Assembly (NCBI RefSeq): GCF_006715865.1
Contig: NZ_VFOA01000001.1
Coordinates: forward strand, 1,550,001-1,614,000
Reading direction: 5' to 3'
Length of the DNA: 64,000 nt
From: Cellulomonas sp. SLBN-39
GTDB lineage: Bacteria; Actinomycetota; Actinomycetes; Actinomycetales; Cellulomonadaceae
Each line of letters begins with the position of its first letter. Position 1 is the stretch's first letter. A program made the position numbers and the translations under genes. Under the pieces are notes generated by a model, which was not told where the DNA came from, made no database searches, and saw nothing but the letters and a program-made list of their open reading frames with translations. Shown here piece after piece: positions 18,605 through 27,066 of this stretch.

Positions 18605-19243
18605 ATGGGAACGGGGTGGACGTCCGCGCTGGCCGGGCTCGTGTTCGGGCTCGGTCTGATCGTGGCGATCGGCGCGCAGAACGCGCACGTGCTGCGGCAG
18701 GGGCTGCGGCGCGAGCACGTCGCCGTCGTCGTGGCTGTGTGCGCGCTGTCCGACGTCGTGCTCATCGCCGTCGGCACCGCCGGGGTCGGGGCACTCGTCG
18801 CCGCCAGCCCCGTCGTCACCGCCGTCGCCACGCTGCTCGGCGCCGCCGTCCTGCTGGTCTACGGCGCACTCGCGGCGCGGCGTGCGCTGCACCCCGGTGC
18901 GCTGGTCGCCGACGACGACCGGCCGGCGGGCGCCACCGCCCCCGTCGTGCCCGTCCTGCTGGTGACGCTCGCGCTGACGTGGCTCAACCCGCACGTGTAC
19001 CTCGACACCGTCGTCCTGCTCGGGGCGGTCTCCGCCGGGCACGGGGACGCCCGCTGGTGGTTCGCCGCCGGGGCCGCCGTGGGCAGCGTCGCGTGGTTCA
19101 GCGCCCTCGGCTTCGGTGCGGCCCTGCTGCGCCCGGTGTTCGCGCGCCCCGGGGCGTGGCGCGTGCTCGACGCCGGTGTCGCCGTGGTCATGGTCGCGAT
19201 CGCCGCCGGCCTCGTCGTCGACCTCGTCGCCGGTGCGCACTGA
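18605..19243 (+). CDS. lysE: LysE/ArgO-family amino-acid exporter
   Basis: Inner-membrane protein of 212 aa with six predicted helices. It carries the family signatures GLIVAIGAQNAHVLRQGLRREH near the N-terminus (shown here in part as IGAQNAHVLRQGL) and LTWLNPHVYLDTVVL in the middle. It exports lysine, arginine or related amino acids. Divergent from its likely regulator lysG. Confidence 0.92.
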   Translation: MGTGWTSALAGLVFGLGLIVAIGAQNAHVLRQGLRREHVAVVVAVCALSDVVLIAVGTAGVGALVAASPVVTAVATLLGAAVLLVYGALAARRALHPGALVADDDRPAGATAPVVPVLLVTLALTWLNPHVYLDTVVLLGAVSAGHGDARWWFAAGAAVGSVAWFSALGFGAALLRPVFARPGAWRVLDAGVAVVMVAIAAGLVVDLVAGAH

Positions 19244-19349
19244 GCCCGGTCCGCCGGACGTGTGAACGGGACGGACGGGACATAGCGGTCCGGGCTACTC
19301 TCGACGTCGGCCGTTCACGGCCCCTCCAGCAGCCGACGGACGAGGACCC

Positions 19350-19838
19350 ATGGGATTCTTCAACAAGCCGACCGCCACCCCCGGCAGCGCCCTGCCGCCC
19401 CTGAGCGCCGAGCGGATCACCGCCTGCCTCGACGCGCGCGAGATGCGGTACGGCATCGACGACGACGGTGACGTCGGCGGGTACTGGGACGGTCACCTCT
19501 TCTACTTCTTCCGGATCGGCCAGGACCAGGAGTACCTCCAGGTCCGCGGGCGCTGGAACCGCCAGGTCGGCCTCGACGAGCTCGCCACCGTCAGCGCCAA
19601 GGTCAACGACTGGAACGCCGACCGCCTGTGGCCCAAGGTCTACGTGCGCGTCGAGGACGACCGCCTGGGCGTCTACGCCGAGCACACGGTCGACTACGAG
19701 CACGGCCTGACCGACGAGCAGCTCGACGTGCACCTCGCGTGCGGGATCAGCACCGCGCTCTCGTTCTTCGAGGCCCTCGACGAGGCGTACCCGGAGCAGG
19801 CCGCCGCCGCGAAGGCCGCCGAGGCCGAGCAGGAGTGA
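19350..19838 (+). CDS. YbjN-domain protein
   Basis: Protein of 162 aa with the YbjN fold (ERITACLDAREMRYGIDDDG, then GHLFYFFRIGQDQEYLQVRG and WNRQVGLDELA...NDWN). This alpha/beta domain resembles type III secretion chaperones, and its biochemical role in actinobacteria is unsettled. It is the first gene of an operon: its TGA overlaps the GTG of the Hsp90-like gene. A possible -10 box TACTCT is at 19296-19301. The acidic, Ala-rich C-terminus is probably flexible. Confidence 0.87.
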   Translation: MGFFNKPTATPGSALPPLSAERITACLDAREMRYGIDDDGDVGGYWDGHLFYFFRIGQDQEYLQVRGRWNRQVGLDELATVSAKVNDWNADRLWPKVYVRVEDDRLGVYAEHTVDYEHGLTDEQLDVHLACGISTALSFFEALDEAYPEQAAAAKAAEAEQE

Positions 19839-21703
19839 GCACCGCCCCCGCAGCGGGGGGTGACGAGCTCGGGCAGGCGTTCCAGGTCGACCTGCGCGGC
19901 GTCGTCGACCTGCTCGCCCGCCACCTGTACTCCGGGCCGCGCGTGTACGTGCGCGAGCTCCTCCAGAACGCCGTCGACGCGGTCACGGCGCGCCGGGCCC
20001 ACGAGCCCGGCGCGCCGGGCCGGGTCCGGCTGCGCCCGCTCGACGGGGGTGGCCTCGAGGTCACCGACACCGGCGTCGGCCTGACGCCCGACGACGCGCG
20101 CGAGCTGCTCGCCACCGTGGGGCGCAGCTCCAAGCGGGACCTCGACCTCGGGGTCGGGCGCACCGAGTTCCTCGGGCAGTTCGGCATCGGCCTGCTGTCC
20201 GCGTTCATGGTCGCCGAGCGCATCGAGCTCGAGTCGCGCTCGGCCACCGACCCCGACGCCCCGGGCGTGCGGTGGGTCGGGCACCCCGACGGCACGTACG
20301 ACCTCACCGTGCTGCCGCGCGACCCGTCCGACCCGGTCGGCTCGACCGTGCGGCTGCACCCGCGCCGCGACATGGAGCACTGGACGGCCGCCGAGACGGT
20401 CGCGGCGCTCGCCACGGAGTACGGCGCGCTGCTGCCGCTCGACGTGGCCGTCGAGGTGCCGCTCGGCAACGGCGAGACGGCCTGGCGCCGCGTCACCGAG
20501 CACGAGCTGCCGTGGCGTGCGACCTACGCGGACGACGCGGCGCGCTCGGCCGCGCTCGTGCGGTACGCGGAGCGGACCCTGGGCTTCACGCCGCTCGCGC
20601 ACCTCGACCTCGACGTGCCGCTCACCGGCCTGACGGGTGTCGCGTACGTGCTGCCCGCCGCGGTGCCGCCCGGCGGCGGCAGCACCCACCGCGTGCACCT
20701 CAAGCGCATGCTGCTGGGCGAGCGCGTCGACACGCTGCTGCCCGGCTGGGCGTTCTACGTGCGCTGCGTCGTCGACGCCGACGGCCTGCGCCCCACGGCC
20801 TCGCGCGAGGCGCTGTACGACGACGAGGCGCTGCTGGTCACGCGCGACGCGCTGGCCGCGCAGGTGCGCGCCTGGACCCTGGCGACGCTGCAGGCTGGCG
20901 GCCGGCTGGCCCAGGAGTTCGTCCGCACGCACCACCTGGCGCTGCGCTCGCTCGCGCTCGTCGACGACGAGGTCCTCGACATCGCCGCGCAGGTGCTGCC
21001 GTTCGAGACGACGGACGGCACGCGCACCCTCGCCGAGGTCCGCGACGCGGTCGGCACGGTCGTGCACACCACCAGCGTCGAGGAGTTCCGCCGGGTCGCG
21101 CCCGTGGCCCGCGCGCAGGGCCTGCTCGTGGTCAACGCCGGGTACGTCTACGACGGCGACCTGCTGGCCCGACTCACCGGGCGGCGCGGCTGGGACGTGC
21201 GCGCGCTGCGCACGCAGGACGTCGCCCAGGTGCTCGGCACGCTCGAGCCCGAGCGGGAGCTCGAGCTCATCGACGTCGTCCCCGCCGCCACCGCAGCCGT
21301 GCGCGACCTCGACTGCGAGGTCGTCGTGCGGCGCTTCGAGCCCGACGACCTGCCCGCGGTGATGCTCGACGACCGCGAGGACCAGCACCGGCGCGAGGTC
21401 GAGCGGACCGTGCAGGAGGCCGACGACCTGTGGGGCGGCGTCCTCGCCGGGTTCTCCGGCACCCCCGCGGCCGCCCGCCGCCTCGTGCTCAACGACGCCA
21501 ACCCCACCGTGCGCCACCTGCTGGCCGGCGCGCACCGCCCCGAGGTGTTCGCCGCGGGGCTGCGGTCGATGTACGTCACCGCGCTGCTGCTGGCCGGCGA
21601 GCCGCTGCGCGCGCGGGACGCCCAGACCATGACCACGTCGATGTCGGTCCTGCTGCAGGCGGGGCTCGGCGCGACGGACCCGGACGAGGAGGACGCGCGG
21701 TGA
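19835..21703 (+). CDS. Hsp90/HtpG-family chaperone paralogue
   Basis: Protein of 622 aa with the GHKL ATPase pocket of Hsp90: E41, N45 and D48 in RELLQNAVDAV, D78xGxG in VTDTGVGL, and the lid-end motif GQFGIGLLSAFMV (115-127). A middle domain (SREALYDD, HRVHLKRMLLGERVDTLLP) and a divergent C-terminal region follow. The usual charged linker is missing and the C-terminus is unlike HtpG of Escherichia coli. It overlaps both neighbours by GTGA, so the YbjN protein, this chaperone and the TPR protein should be made together. It may be a dedicated rather than general chaperone (inference). Confidence 0.9.
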   Translation: MSTAPAAGGDELGQAFQVDLRGVVDLLARHLYSGPRVYVRELLQNAVDAVTARRAHEPGAPGRVRLRPLDGGGLEVTDTGVGLTPDDARELLATVGRSSKRDLDLGVGRTEFLGQFGIGLLSAFMVAERIELESRSATDPDAPGVRWVGHPDGTYDLTVLPRDPSDPVGSTVRLHPRRDMEHWTAAETVAALATEYGALLPLDVAVEVPLGNGETAWRRVTEHELPWRATYADDAARSAALVRYAERTLGFTPLAHLDLDVPLTGLTGVAYVLPAAVPPGGGSTHRVHLKRMLLGERVDTLLPGWAFYVRCVVDADGLRPTASREALYDDEALLVTRDALAAQVRAWTLATLQAGGRLAQEFVRTHHLALRSLALVDDEVLDIAAQVLPFETTDGTRTLAEVRDAVGTVVHTTSVEEFRRVAPVARAQGLLVVNAGYVYDGDLLARLTGRRGWDVRALRTQDVAQVLGTLEPERELELIDVVPAATAAVRDLDCEVVVRRFEPDDLPAVMLDDREDQHRREVERTVQEADDLWGGVLAGFSGTPAAARRLVLNDANPTVRHLLAGAHRPEVFAAGLRSMYVTALLLAGEPLRARDAQTMTTSMSVLLQAGLGATDPDEEDAR

Positions 21704-23655
21704 GCCGCACGCTGGACGAGGTCAACCGCGAGATCGCCCGGATCCGCTCGCTGCCCTACGGGGTCGCGCGCACGCAGGCCGCGGAGCTGCAGGCACGCCT
21801 GGTCGAGGCCGAGGGCCCGGACCAGGCGCGCGCGTACGCGCTGTCGGTGCTCGTGGAGTCGATGGTGTGGGCCGGCGAGGTCGACCGCGCCTACCTGCCG
21901 TTCACGCAGCTCGTGCGCTGGTGGGACGAGCACCCGGAGCACTTCGACGAGGTCGACAAGCACGCGATGTTCTGGTCGTTCAAGTGGATGGTCGGCCACC
22001 TCGGCGACTTCCCGAGCGTGCCCGCCACGCAGATCGGGGCCACGCTCGACGACATGGAGCGCCGGTACGCGCTCGCCGGGCTCGGTCGCGACGCCGTCGC
22101 CTACTCGCGGTTCGCGTGGGCCGCCCGGCGCGGCGCGCCCGACGTCGAGGACCTGTACGCCACCTGGGTGGCGACGCCGCGCGACGAGTACTCCCAGTGC
22201 GAGGTCTGCGACCCGGGCGACCGGGCGTCCTACCTGTTCGAGACCGGCCGCACGGCCGAGGGCGTCCGGCTCGTCGAGGAGACCCTCGACCGTGGCCTGA
22301 CGTGCGCGACCGAGCCCGCGGACATGCTCGCCGGCCTCGCGCTGGCGTACCTGGACCTGGGCCGGCCGGCCGACGCGGTGCGGACCCACCGCCGTGCCGT
22401 CGCCGCCCTCGCCGAGACGAGCAGCGACATGGCCGCGGCGCGCGGCGAGCGCATCGAGCTGCTGGGGCGCGCGGGCCACCCCGCACGCGTCGTCCGCGCC
22501 GTCGAGCAGGACCAGCGCCTCCTGACCGGTGCCGACACCCCGCGGGCGCGCCTGGACCTGCTGCTCGGCGTCGTCGCCGGGACCGCGGCCCTGCTGCCCG
22601 CCCACGCGGACGTCGCCGTGCGTCTGGCGGACGTCCCGGCCGCGACCCTCGGCGAGCTGCACGCGTGGGCCGCGGCGCAGGCCCGGACCCTGGCGGAGGC
22701 GTTCGACGCCCGCAACGGCAGCACCCGCATGGCCGGCAAGCTCGCCGACGCGCTCGCGACGCAGGGCGAGCCCGAGCCGCTCGACCTCGACGTCGTGCGT
22801 CTTCCCGCCGCACCGGTCGAGGTCGGTCCAGGTGCGACCGCCGTGGCGGAGCCCGACGGTCCCGCTGCGGCACCCGTCCCGACCGGGGGCGCCCCCACGG
22901 ACGAGCCGGCCCTGGCGCGTGCCGAGCGGCTGCTGGCCGCGGGCGACACGGAGGGCGCCGCCCAGGCGTACGTCGAGGCCGCCGGGCAGGCCGAGGCCGC
23001 CGGACTGCTGGTCGACGCCGGCTACGCGCTCGCCGAGGCGGCCGCGTGCGCGCAGGTCCTCGGCGACGAGGACACCTCCGCGCGCCTGTTCGAGCGGGGT
23101 GCGGCCCGGCTGCGGGCCGGCGGCGCGGACCCTGTCGACCTGGTCCCCGTGCTGGTGGCGTGGGCGCCGGCGGCGGGCACCACCGGTGAGGTGGACCCGT
23201 TCCTCGCGGCCGTCGACGCGACGCGCGCGACCCTCGTCGAGGAGCCCGAGGCCGACGCGGCGCCGGAGCAGGCCGCCCTGGCGGAGCGTCGCAAGGGCGA
23301 CCGGCGCCGCGCGCTGGCCGACGTGGACGACGCCGCCGCCCGCGTGCTCGCCACGACCGGCGGCGACGAGCGGCTGCAGGACGCGGTGGTGCGCGCCGGC
23401 CGGGCCGCGGAGGCGTACGCCGGGGTCGGTGCCGTGGCGGACGCCGCGCACGCGTTCTGGCTGGCCGGGCGCCTGCTCGACTCCCTGGACCGCACCGAGG
23501 ACGCGGCCTGGCACCTGGAGTCGGCGGTCGAGGGCTTCGGTGTCGCCCGTGCCCGCGAGCCCCGCACCCAGGCGGCCGACGACCTCGTCGCGCTCCTGCG
23601 CCGCACGGGCCATGACGACCGCGCCGAGGAGATCCTCCGCTCCCTGACCCGCTGA
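21700..23655 (+). CDS. Large helical TPR-like protein, co-translated with the Hsp90 paralogue
   Basis: Cytosolic protein of 651 aa, almost entirely alpha-helical, with TPR-like helix pairs such as LAGLALAYLDLGRPADAVRTH, AERLLAAGDTEGAAQAYVEAA and AFWLAGRLLDSLDRTEDAAWHLESA (each read in parts). A CEVC motif occurs near residue 165, and an Ala/Pro-rich hinge at about 370-405 divides it in two. TPR proteins are common Hsp90 cochaperones, which fits the GTGA overlap with the upstream chaperone gene. No enzymatic motif was found. Function unknown. Confidence 0.85.
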   Translation: MSRTLDEVNREIARIRSLPYGVARTQAAELQARLVEAEGPDQARAYALSVLVESMVWAGEVDRAYLPFTQLVRWWDEHPEHFDEVDKHAMFWSFKWMVGHLGDFPSVPATQIGATLDDMERRYALAGLGRDAVAYSRFAWAARRGAPDVEDLYATWVATPRDEYSQCEVCDPGDRASYLFETGRTAEGVRLVEETLDRGLTCATEPADMLAGLALAYLDLGRPADAVRTHRRAVAALAETSSDMAAARGERIELLGRAGHPARVVRAVEQDQRLLTGADTPRARLDLLLGVVAGTAALLPAHADVAVRLADVPAATLGELHAWAAAQARTLAEAFDARNGSTRMAGKLADALATQGEPEPLDLDVVRLPAAPVEVGPGATAVAEPDGPAAAPVPTGGAPTDEPALARAERLLAAGDTEGAAQAYVEAAGQAEAAGLLVDAGYALAEAAACAQVLGDEDTSARLFERGAARLRAGGADPVDLVPVLVAWAPAAGTTGEVDPFLAAVDATRATLVEEPEADAAPEQAALAERRKGDRRRALADVDDAAARVLATTGGDERLQDAVVRAGRAAEAYAGVGAVADAAHAFWLAGRLLDSLDRTEDAAWHLESAVEGFGVARAREPRTQAADDLVALLRRTGHDDRAEEILRSLTR

Positions 23656-23687
23656 CGGGCACGCCGGGCGGAGCCGGGCCGGAGGGC

Positions 23688-24008
23688 TCAGCCGAGCCCG
23701 GCGAGCAGGAGGACCAGGCCCGCGAGGAGCGTGAGGGTCAGCACCGCGGCGAGCACGACGGGTGCGCGGCCGTGCGGGCGCCGGTGGCGCAGGGCGATGG
23801 CCAGGGGTCCGATCGGTTGCACGGCTGCTCCTCGGGTGCGGGTGGTCCAGGCGGTGCGCCACGCGGCGGTGGCGACGGAGAGCGGGCTGACCTCGACCTC
23901 GGCGGCGCCGTCGACGTCCGCGAGCCACTCCTCGCGCCGTCGGGCGCGTTCGGCGGCCGGCGCGAGCGCGGCGGCGGCCCGGACGAGCGCCCGGGCGAGG
24001 CCGCTCAT
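23688..24008 (-). CDS. Small membrane protein, partner of the PadR regulator
   Basis: Protein of 106 aa: helical, charged N-terminal half (RREEWLADVDGAAE, a segment found in permease-prefix-type proteins) and one C-terminal membrane helix (VVLAAVLTLTLLAGLVLLLA). Its ATG overlaps the stop of the upstream PadR gene (ATGA). Small membrane proteins paired in this way are frequent PadR targets. Exact role unknown. Confidence 0.75.
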   Translation of the reverse strand: MSGLARALVRAAAALAPAAERARRREEWLADVDGAAEVEVSPLSVATAAWRTAWTTRTRGAAVQPIGPLAIALRHRRPHGRAPVVLAAVLTLTLLAGLVLLLAGLG

Positions 24009-24337
24009 GCCGTCCCCTCCGCGGGTGCGGCGGCCGCGCCCGCGCGGGCGGTGCGCCCGGCGGCGACGGTGCGGGACGTGACGATCTCGAGGGCGGCGGC
24101 GGCGCCGTCCGGCGTGAAGCGGTAGAGCCGCCGCCGGGGGCCGGGCCGCGCGTCGTCCTGCTCCCAGTCCGAGGTGAGCCACCCGGCGCGCTCGAGCCGT
24201 TCCAGCACGGGGTAGACCGTCCCCGCGGGGCGCTGCGACAGCTTGACGACGCGCAGGCCCCAGACGTCGGGGCCCTCGGCCCGCAGCGCCCGGAGCACGT
24301 CGACGGTGGCGGGGGTGACTCTCGTGAGCTGCTCCAC
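24005..24337 (-). CDS. PadR-family transcriptional regulator
   Basis: Winged-helix repressor of 110 aa with the family signatures VWGLRVVKLSQRPAGTVYPVLERLERAGWLTS (read in parts) and GPRRRLYRFTPDGAAAALE. The GTG at 24337 is 6 nt downstream of a TAGATT box and a TCTATATAGA palindrome, consistent with a leaderless, self-repressed transcript. The Ala-rich tail is short, suggesting a PadR-s1-type protein without long C-terminal helices. It forms an operon with the small membrane protein. Confidence 0.88.
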   Translation of the reverse strand: MEQLTRVTPATVDVLRALRAEGPDVWGLRVVKLSQRPAGTVYPVLERLERAGWLTSDWEQDDARPGPRRRLYRFTPDGAAAALEIVTSRTVAAGRTARAGAAAAPAEGTA

Positions 24338-24343
24338 CCCTCA

Positions 24344-24359
24344 AATCTATCTATATAGA
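24344..24359 (-). promoter_or_regulatory. PadR promoter and operator
   Basis: The -10-like box TAGATT (minus strand, 24344-24349) ends 6 nt before the GTG. It adjoins a perfect 10-bp palindrome, TCTATATAGA (24350-24359), in otherwise GC-rich DNA. AT-rich palindromes of this kind are typical PadR operators. Confidence 0.6.
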
Positions 24360-24552
24360 GATGGAGTCGCCAGAGGGCGCCCGTCCCGGGTCGACCGGCT
24401 CTCCGGGCCATCAGGGCCCCGGGCGCGCCTGGGCGGGTGGTGTGGAGGTCCTGTGGTGTCCGGTGTCCGTTACGTCCCTTCTGCGAAGATCCGGGCTTCG
24501 TGACGTGCGCCGCCCGCGGAGCGGGTCAGGACCAGCACCGAAGGAGACGACC

Positions 24553-26325
24553 GTGTCGTTGCAGCACCCCTCACCGCCCCCCGCCCGGCGGTCCGCCGGC
24601 CGCCTGACCGCCGCGGTCGCCGTGCTCGCCGTGGCCCTCGCCGGTGCCTTCGGCCTCGCCACCGCCGCCCCCGGCACCGCCGCGGAGCCCGGCGACGGCG
24701 AGGGCGACGTCATCCTCACCATGTTCCAGTGGACGTGGGACGCCGTCGCCGACGAGTGCGCGACGGTCGGGGAGGCCGGCTTCGGCTACGTGCAGGTCTC
24801 GCCCCCGCAGGAGAACCTGCGCGGGTCGGCGTGGTGGACGTCGTACCAGGTGGTCAGCTACCAGGTGGAGTCGAAGCTCGGCACGCGGGCCGAGTTCGCG
24901 GCGATGGTCGAGCAGTGCCGCGCGGCCGGCGTCGGCGTGATCGCCGACGCCGTCATCAACCACACCACGGGTGCCGACATGGGCTCCGGCACGGGCGTCG
25001 CGGGCTCGGCCTACGGCATCGACAGCGCCCCGGCGGTCCCGTACGGCGCCGGCGACTTCAACGCCTGCCGCACGAACGTCGCGGACTACCAGGACGCGGC
25101 CGAGGTCCAGGGGTGCCGCCTGGTCGGGCTGCAGGACCTGCGCACCGGCTCCGAGCACGTGCGCGACGCGATCGCCGCGTACCTCGACGACCTGGTGGAC
25201 CTGGGTGTGGCCGGGTTCCGCATCGACGCGGCCAAGCACATCCCCGCCGCGGACCTCGCGGCGATCAAGGGACGCATGGAGCACCCAGACGTCTACTGGG
25301 TGCAGGAGGTCGTCGGCTCGTCCCCGGGCATCGCGATGTCCGACTACGCCGGCACGGGGGACGTGCACGAGTTCTCCTACGCGACCCGCCTGCGGTCGGC
25401 GTTCGAGGGCAGCCTCACCAGCCTGCGGACGATCGGCCAGGGGCTGCTGCCGTCCGCGCAGGCCGGCGTCTTCGTCGACAACCACGACACCGAGCGCAAC
25501 GGCGAGACGCTGAACTACACCGATGGTGACGCGTACCTGCTGGCCAACGTCTTCATGCTCGCCCACCCGTACGGCGCCCCGGCGGTGTACACCGGCTACA
25601 CGTTCACCGACAAGGACGCCGGCGCCCCCGGCGCGACCTCCACGTCGGTGCCCGACGCGAGCTGCGACGACGCCGCGTGGACGTGCACGCACCGGATCCC
25701 CGAGATCGCGGGCATCGTCGGCTTCCACGACGCGGTCGCGGGCACCGCGCTGACCGACTGGTACGACGACGGCGTGGACCTCGTCGCGTTCGGCCGCGAG
25801 GACCGCGGGCACGTCGTCATCAACGACCGCGACGGCTCCCAGGTCCGCACGTTCACCACGGCGCTGCCCGACGGCACGTACTGCGACGTCGTCGCGTCGG
25901 CCACGTGCTCGCGCACCGTCACGGTCGCCGGCGGCCGGTTCACCACCGTGGTCCCGGCGCACGGCGCGGTGGCACTGCACGTCGACGCCCGCACGGGCGC
26001 CTCCCCGATGCCGACGCCGTCCGCGACCGCCGCCACGGGCCTGGGCTTCGCCGCCGACGTGACGACGGTCTGGGGCCAGAACGTCTTCGTGGTGGGCGAC
26101 GTGCCCGAGCTCGGGGCGTGGGAGCCGACGGAGGGTGTCGCGCTCTCGTCGGCGACGTACCCGGTCTGGCGGGGGAGCGTCGTCCTCGCGCCCGGGACCC
26201 GCGTCGAGTACAAGTACGTGCACCTCGACGAGACGGGGAAGGTGACCTGGGAGACGGGCGCGAACCGCGTCGTGACGGTTCCGGCGTCCGGCGTCCTCAC
26301 CCTGACGGACACCTGGCGCGACTGA
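24553..26325 (+). CDS. Secreted alpha-amylase, GH13 with C-terminal CBM20
   Basis: Extracellular starch-degrading enzyme of 590 aa. Signal peptide about 1-43; GH13 barrel (about 52-400) with nucleophile D225 (GFRIDAAKH), acid/base E252 (YWVQE) and D312 (FVDNHDTE). A C-terminal all-beta domain follows, then a family 20 starch-binding module (about 490-590, GLGFAADVTTVWGQNVFVVG, WRGSVVLAPGTRVEYKYVH). I chose GTG 24553 because GAAGGAGA lies 5 nt upstream and the signal peptide follows. It is a close paralogue of the amylase at 33153-34979 but lacks the CTTGCAG repeats found there. An inverted repeat CGAAG-N7-CTTCG is at 24484-24500. Confidence 0.95.
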   Translation: MSLQHPSPPPARRSAGRLTAAVAVLAVALAGAFGLATAAPGTAAEPGDGEGDVILTMFQWTWDAVADECATVGEAGFGYVQVSPPQENLRGSAWWTSYQVVSYQVESKLGTRAEFAAMVEQCRAAGVGVIADAVINHTTGADMGSGTGVAGSAYGIDSAPAVPYGAGDFNACRTNVADYQDAAEVQGCRLVGLQDLRTGSEHVRDAIAAYLDDLVDLGVAGFRIDAAKHIPAADLAAIKGRMEHPDVYWVQEVVGSSPGIAMSDYAGTGDVHEFSYATRLRSAFEGSLTSLRTIGQGLLPSAQAGVFVDNHDTERNGETLNYTDGDAYLLANVFMLAHPYGAPAVYTGYTFTDKDAGAPGATSTSVPDASCDDAAWTCTHRIPEIAGIVGFHDAVAGTALTDWYDDGVDLVAFGREDRGHVVINDRDGSQVRTFTTALPDGTYCDVVASATCSRTVTVAGGRFTTVVPAHGAVALHVDARTGASPMPTPSATAATGLGFAADVTTVWGQNVFVVGDVPELGAWEPTEGVALSSATYPVWRGSVVLAPGTRVEYKYVHLDETGKVTWETGANRVVTVPASGVLTLTDTWRD

Positions 26326-26327
26326 AC

Positions 26328-26366
26328 GTGGCGGGGCGCGGCGGTCCTGCCGCTGCGCCCCGCCAC
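26328..26366. terminator. Hairpin terminator after amylase 1
   Basis: Perfect 12-bp stem GTGGCGGGGCGC (26328-26339) with 26355-26366, loop 15 nt. It starts 3 bp after the amylase stop and serves the convergent oxidoreductase gene as well. Confidence 0.75.
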
Positions 26367-26396
26367 CGTGGCCGAGGTGCCCCCGGCCGACGCTCG

Positions 26397-26975
26397 TCAG
26401 CGCGCGACGGCGAACCCGCCCGTCCACGGCAGCTTCTCGCCCACGGCGAGGGTGAGCTGCAGGAAGCCGATCGCCTCGAGCTCGTGGGCGCGGGAGAGCG
26501 CACCCGCGTCGACGGCCCCGACGCCGGCGGCCGTGACGGCCGCGACGAGGGTCTCCTTGGCGGCCGCGTCGTCGCCGGCGACGAGCACGGTCGTGGGTGC
26601 GTCGCCGACCTGCTTGCTCGCGAGCGTCGCGGCGAAGTTCGTGTTGAACGCCTTGAGCACCGAGCTGCTGGGGAGCTTGGCCTGGATCTGGGCGGCCGCC
26701 GAGCTGCCCGCGGGCACGACCAGCGAGTCGAACGTGCTGAAGTCGAGCGGGTTCGTGATGTCGACGACGACCTTGCCCGCCAGCTGGTCGCCGTACGCCG
26801 CGAGCACGGAGTCGACGGCCGGGTAGGGGATCGCGAGGACGACGACGTCGCCCGTCAGGGGTGCGCTGCCCACCTGGTCGTGGCTGACGTGCGTGACGTC
26901 GCTGCCGCCCGCGGCGAGGAGCCCGCCGATGGCGCTGCCCATGCTGCCTGTCCCGATGATCGTGAAGCTCGTCAT
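26397..26975 (-). CDS. NADPH-dependent F420 reductase-like oxidoreductase
   Basis: Rossmann-fold protein of 192 aa. The nucleotide-binding loop IIGTGSMGSAIGGLL starts at residue 6, followed by VVVLAIPYPAV, VVDITNPLDF and KAFNTNF, which are the signatures of NpdG-type F420H2:NADP oxidoreductases and their close relatives (ferric-reductase-like NAD-binding domain). The ATG at 26975 has GGAGG 7 nt upstream. It is divergent from a MarR gene whose operator lies between them, suggesting control by oxidative or electrophile stress (inference). Confidence 0.85.
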   Translation of the reverse strand: MTSFTIIGTGSMGSAIGGLLAAGGSDVTHVSHDQVGSAPLTGDVVVLAIPYPAVDSVLAAYGDQLAGKVVVDITNPLDFSTFDSLVVPAGSSAAAQIQAKLPSSSVLKAFNTNFAATLASKQVGDAPTTVLVAGDDAAAKETLVAAVTAAGVGAVDAGALSRAHELEAIGFLQLTLAVGEKLPWTGGFAVAR

Positions 26976-27006
26976 GGCCAACCTCCAGATAGATGCCGAG
27001 GAATGC

Positions 27007-27060
27007 TTGTAGCCACAACCATACAACTTCTAGTTGAAGATGCAACTACCCCTGTAGGCT
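27007..27060. promoter_or_regulatory. MarR operator region and leaderless promoter
   Basis: AT-rich divergent region with TTGT-AGCC-ACAA (27007-27018) and the inverted repeat CAACT-TCT-AGTTG (27024-27036), followed by another CAACT. TAGGCT at 27055-27060 ends 6 nt before the marR ATG. The arrangement fits an autoregulating MarR protein that also controls the divergent oxidoreductase. Confidence 0.6.
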
Positions 27061-27066
27061 GCGGCC

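Noticed and set aside
20272-21699. N-terminal extension of the TPR gene through the Hsp90 gene
   Set aside because: It is a shadow frame; the GTG at 21700 overlaps the Hsp90 stop in the pattern used throughout this operon.
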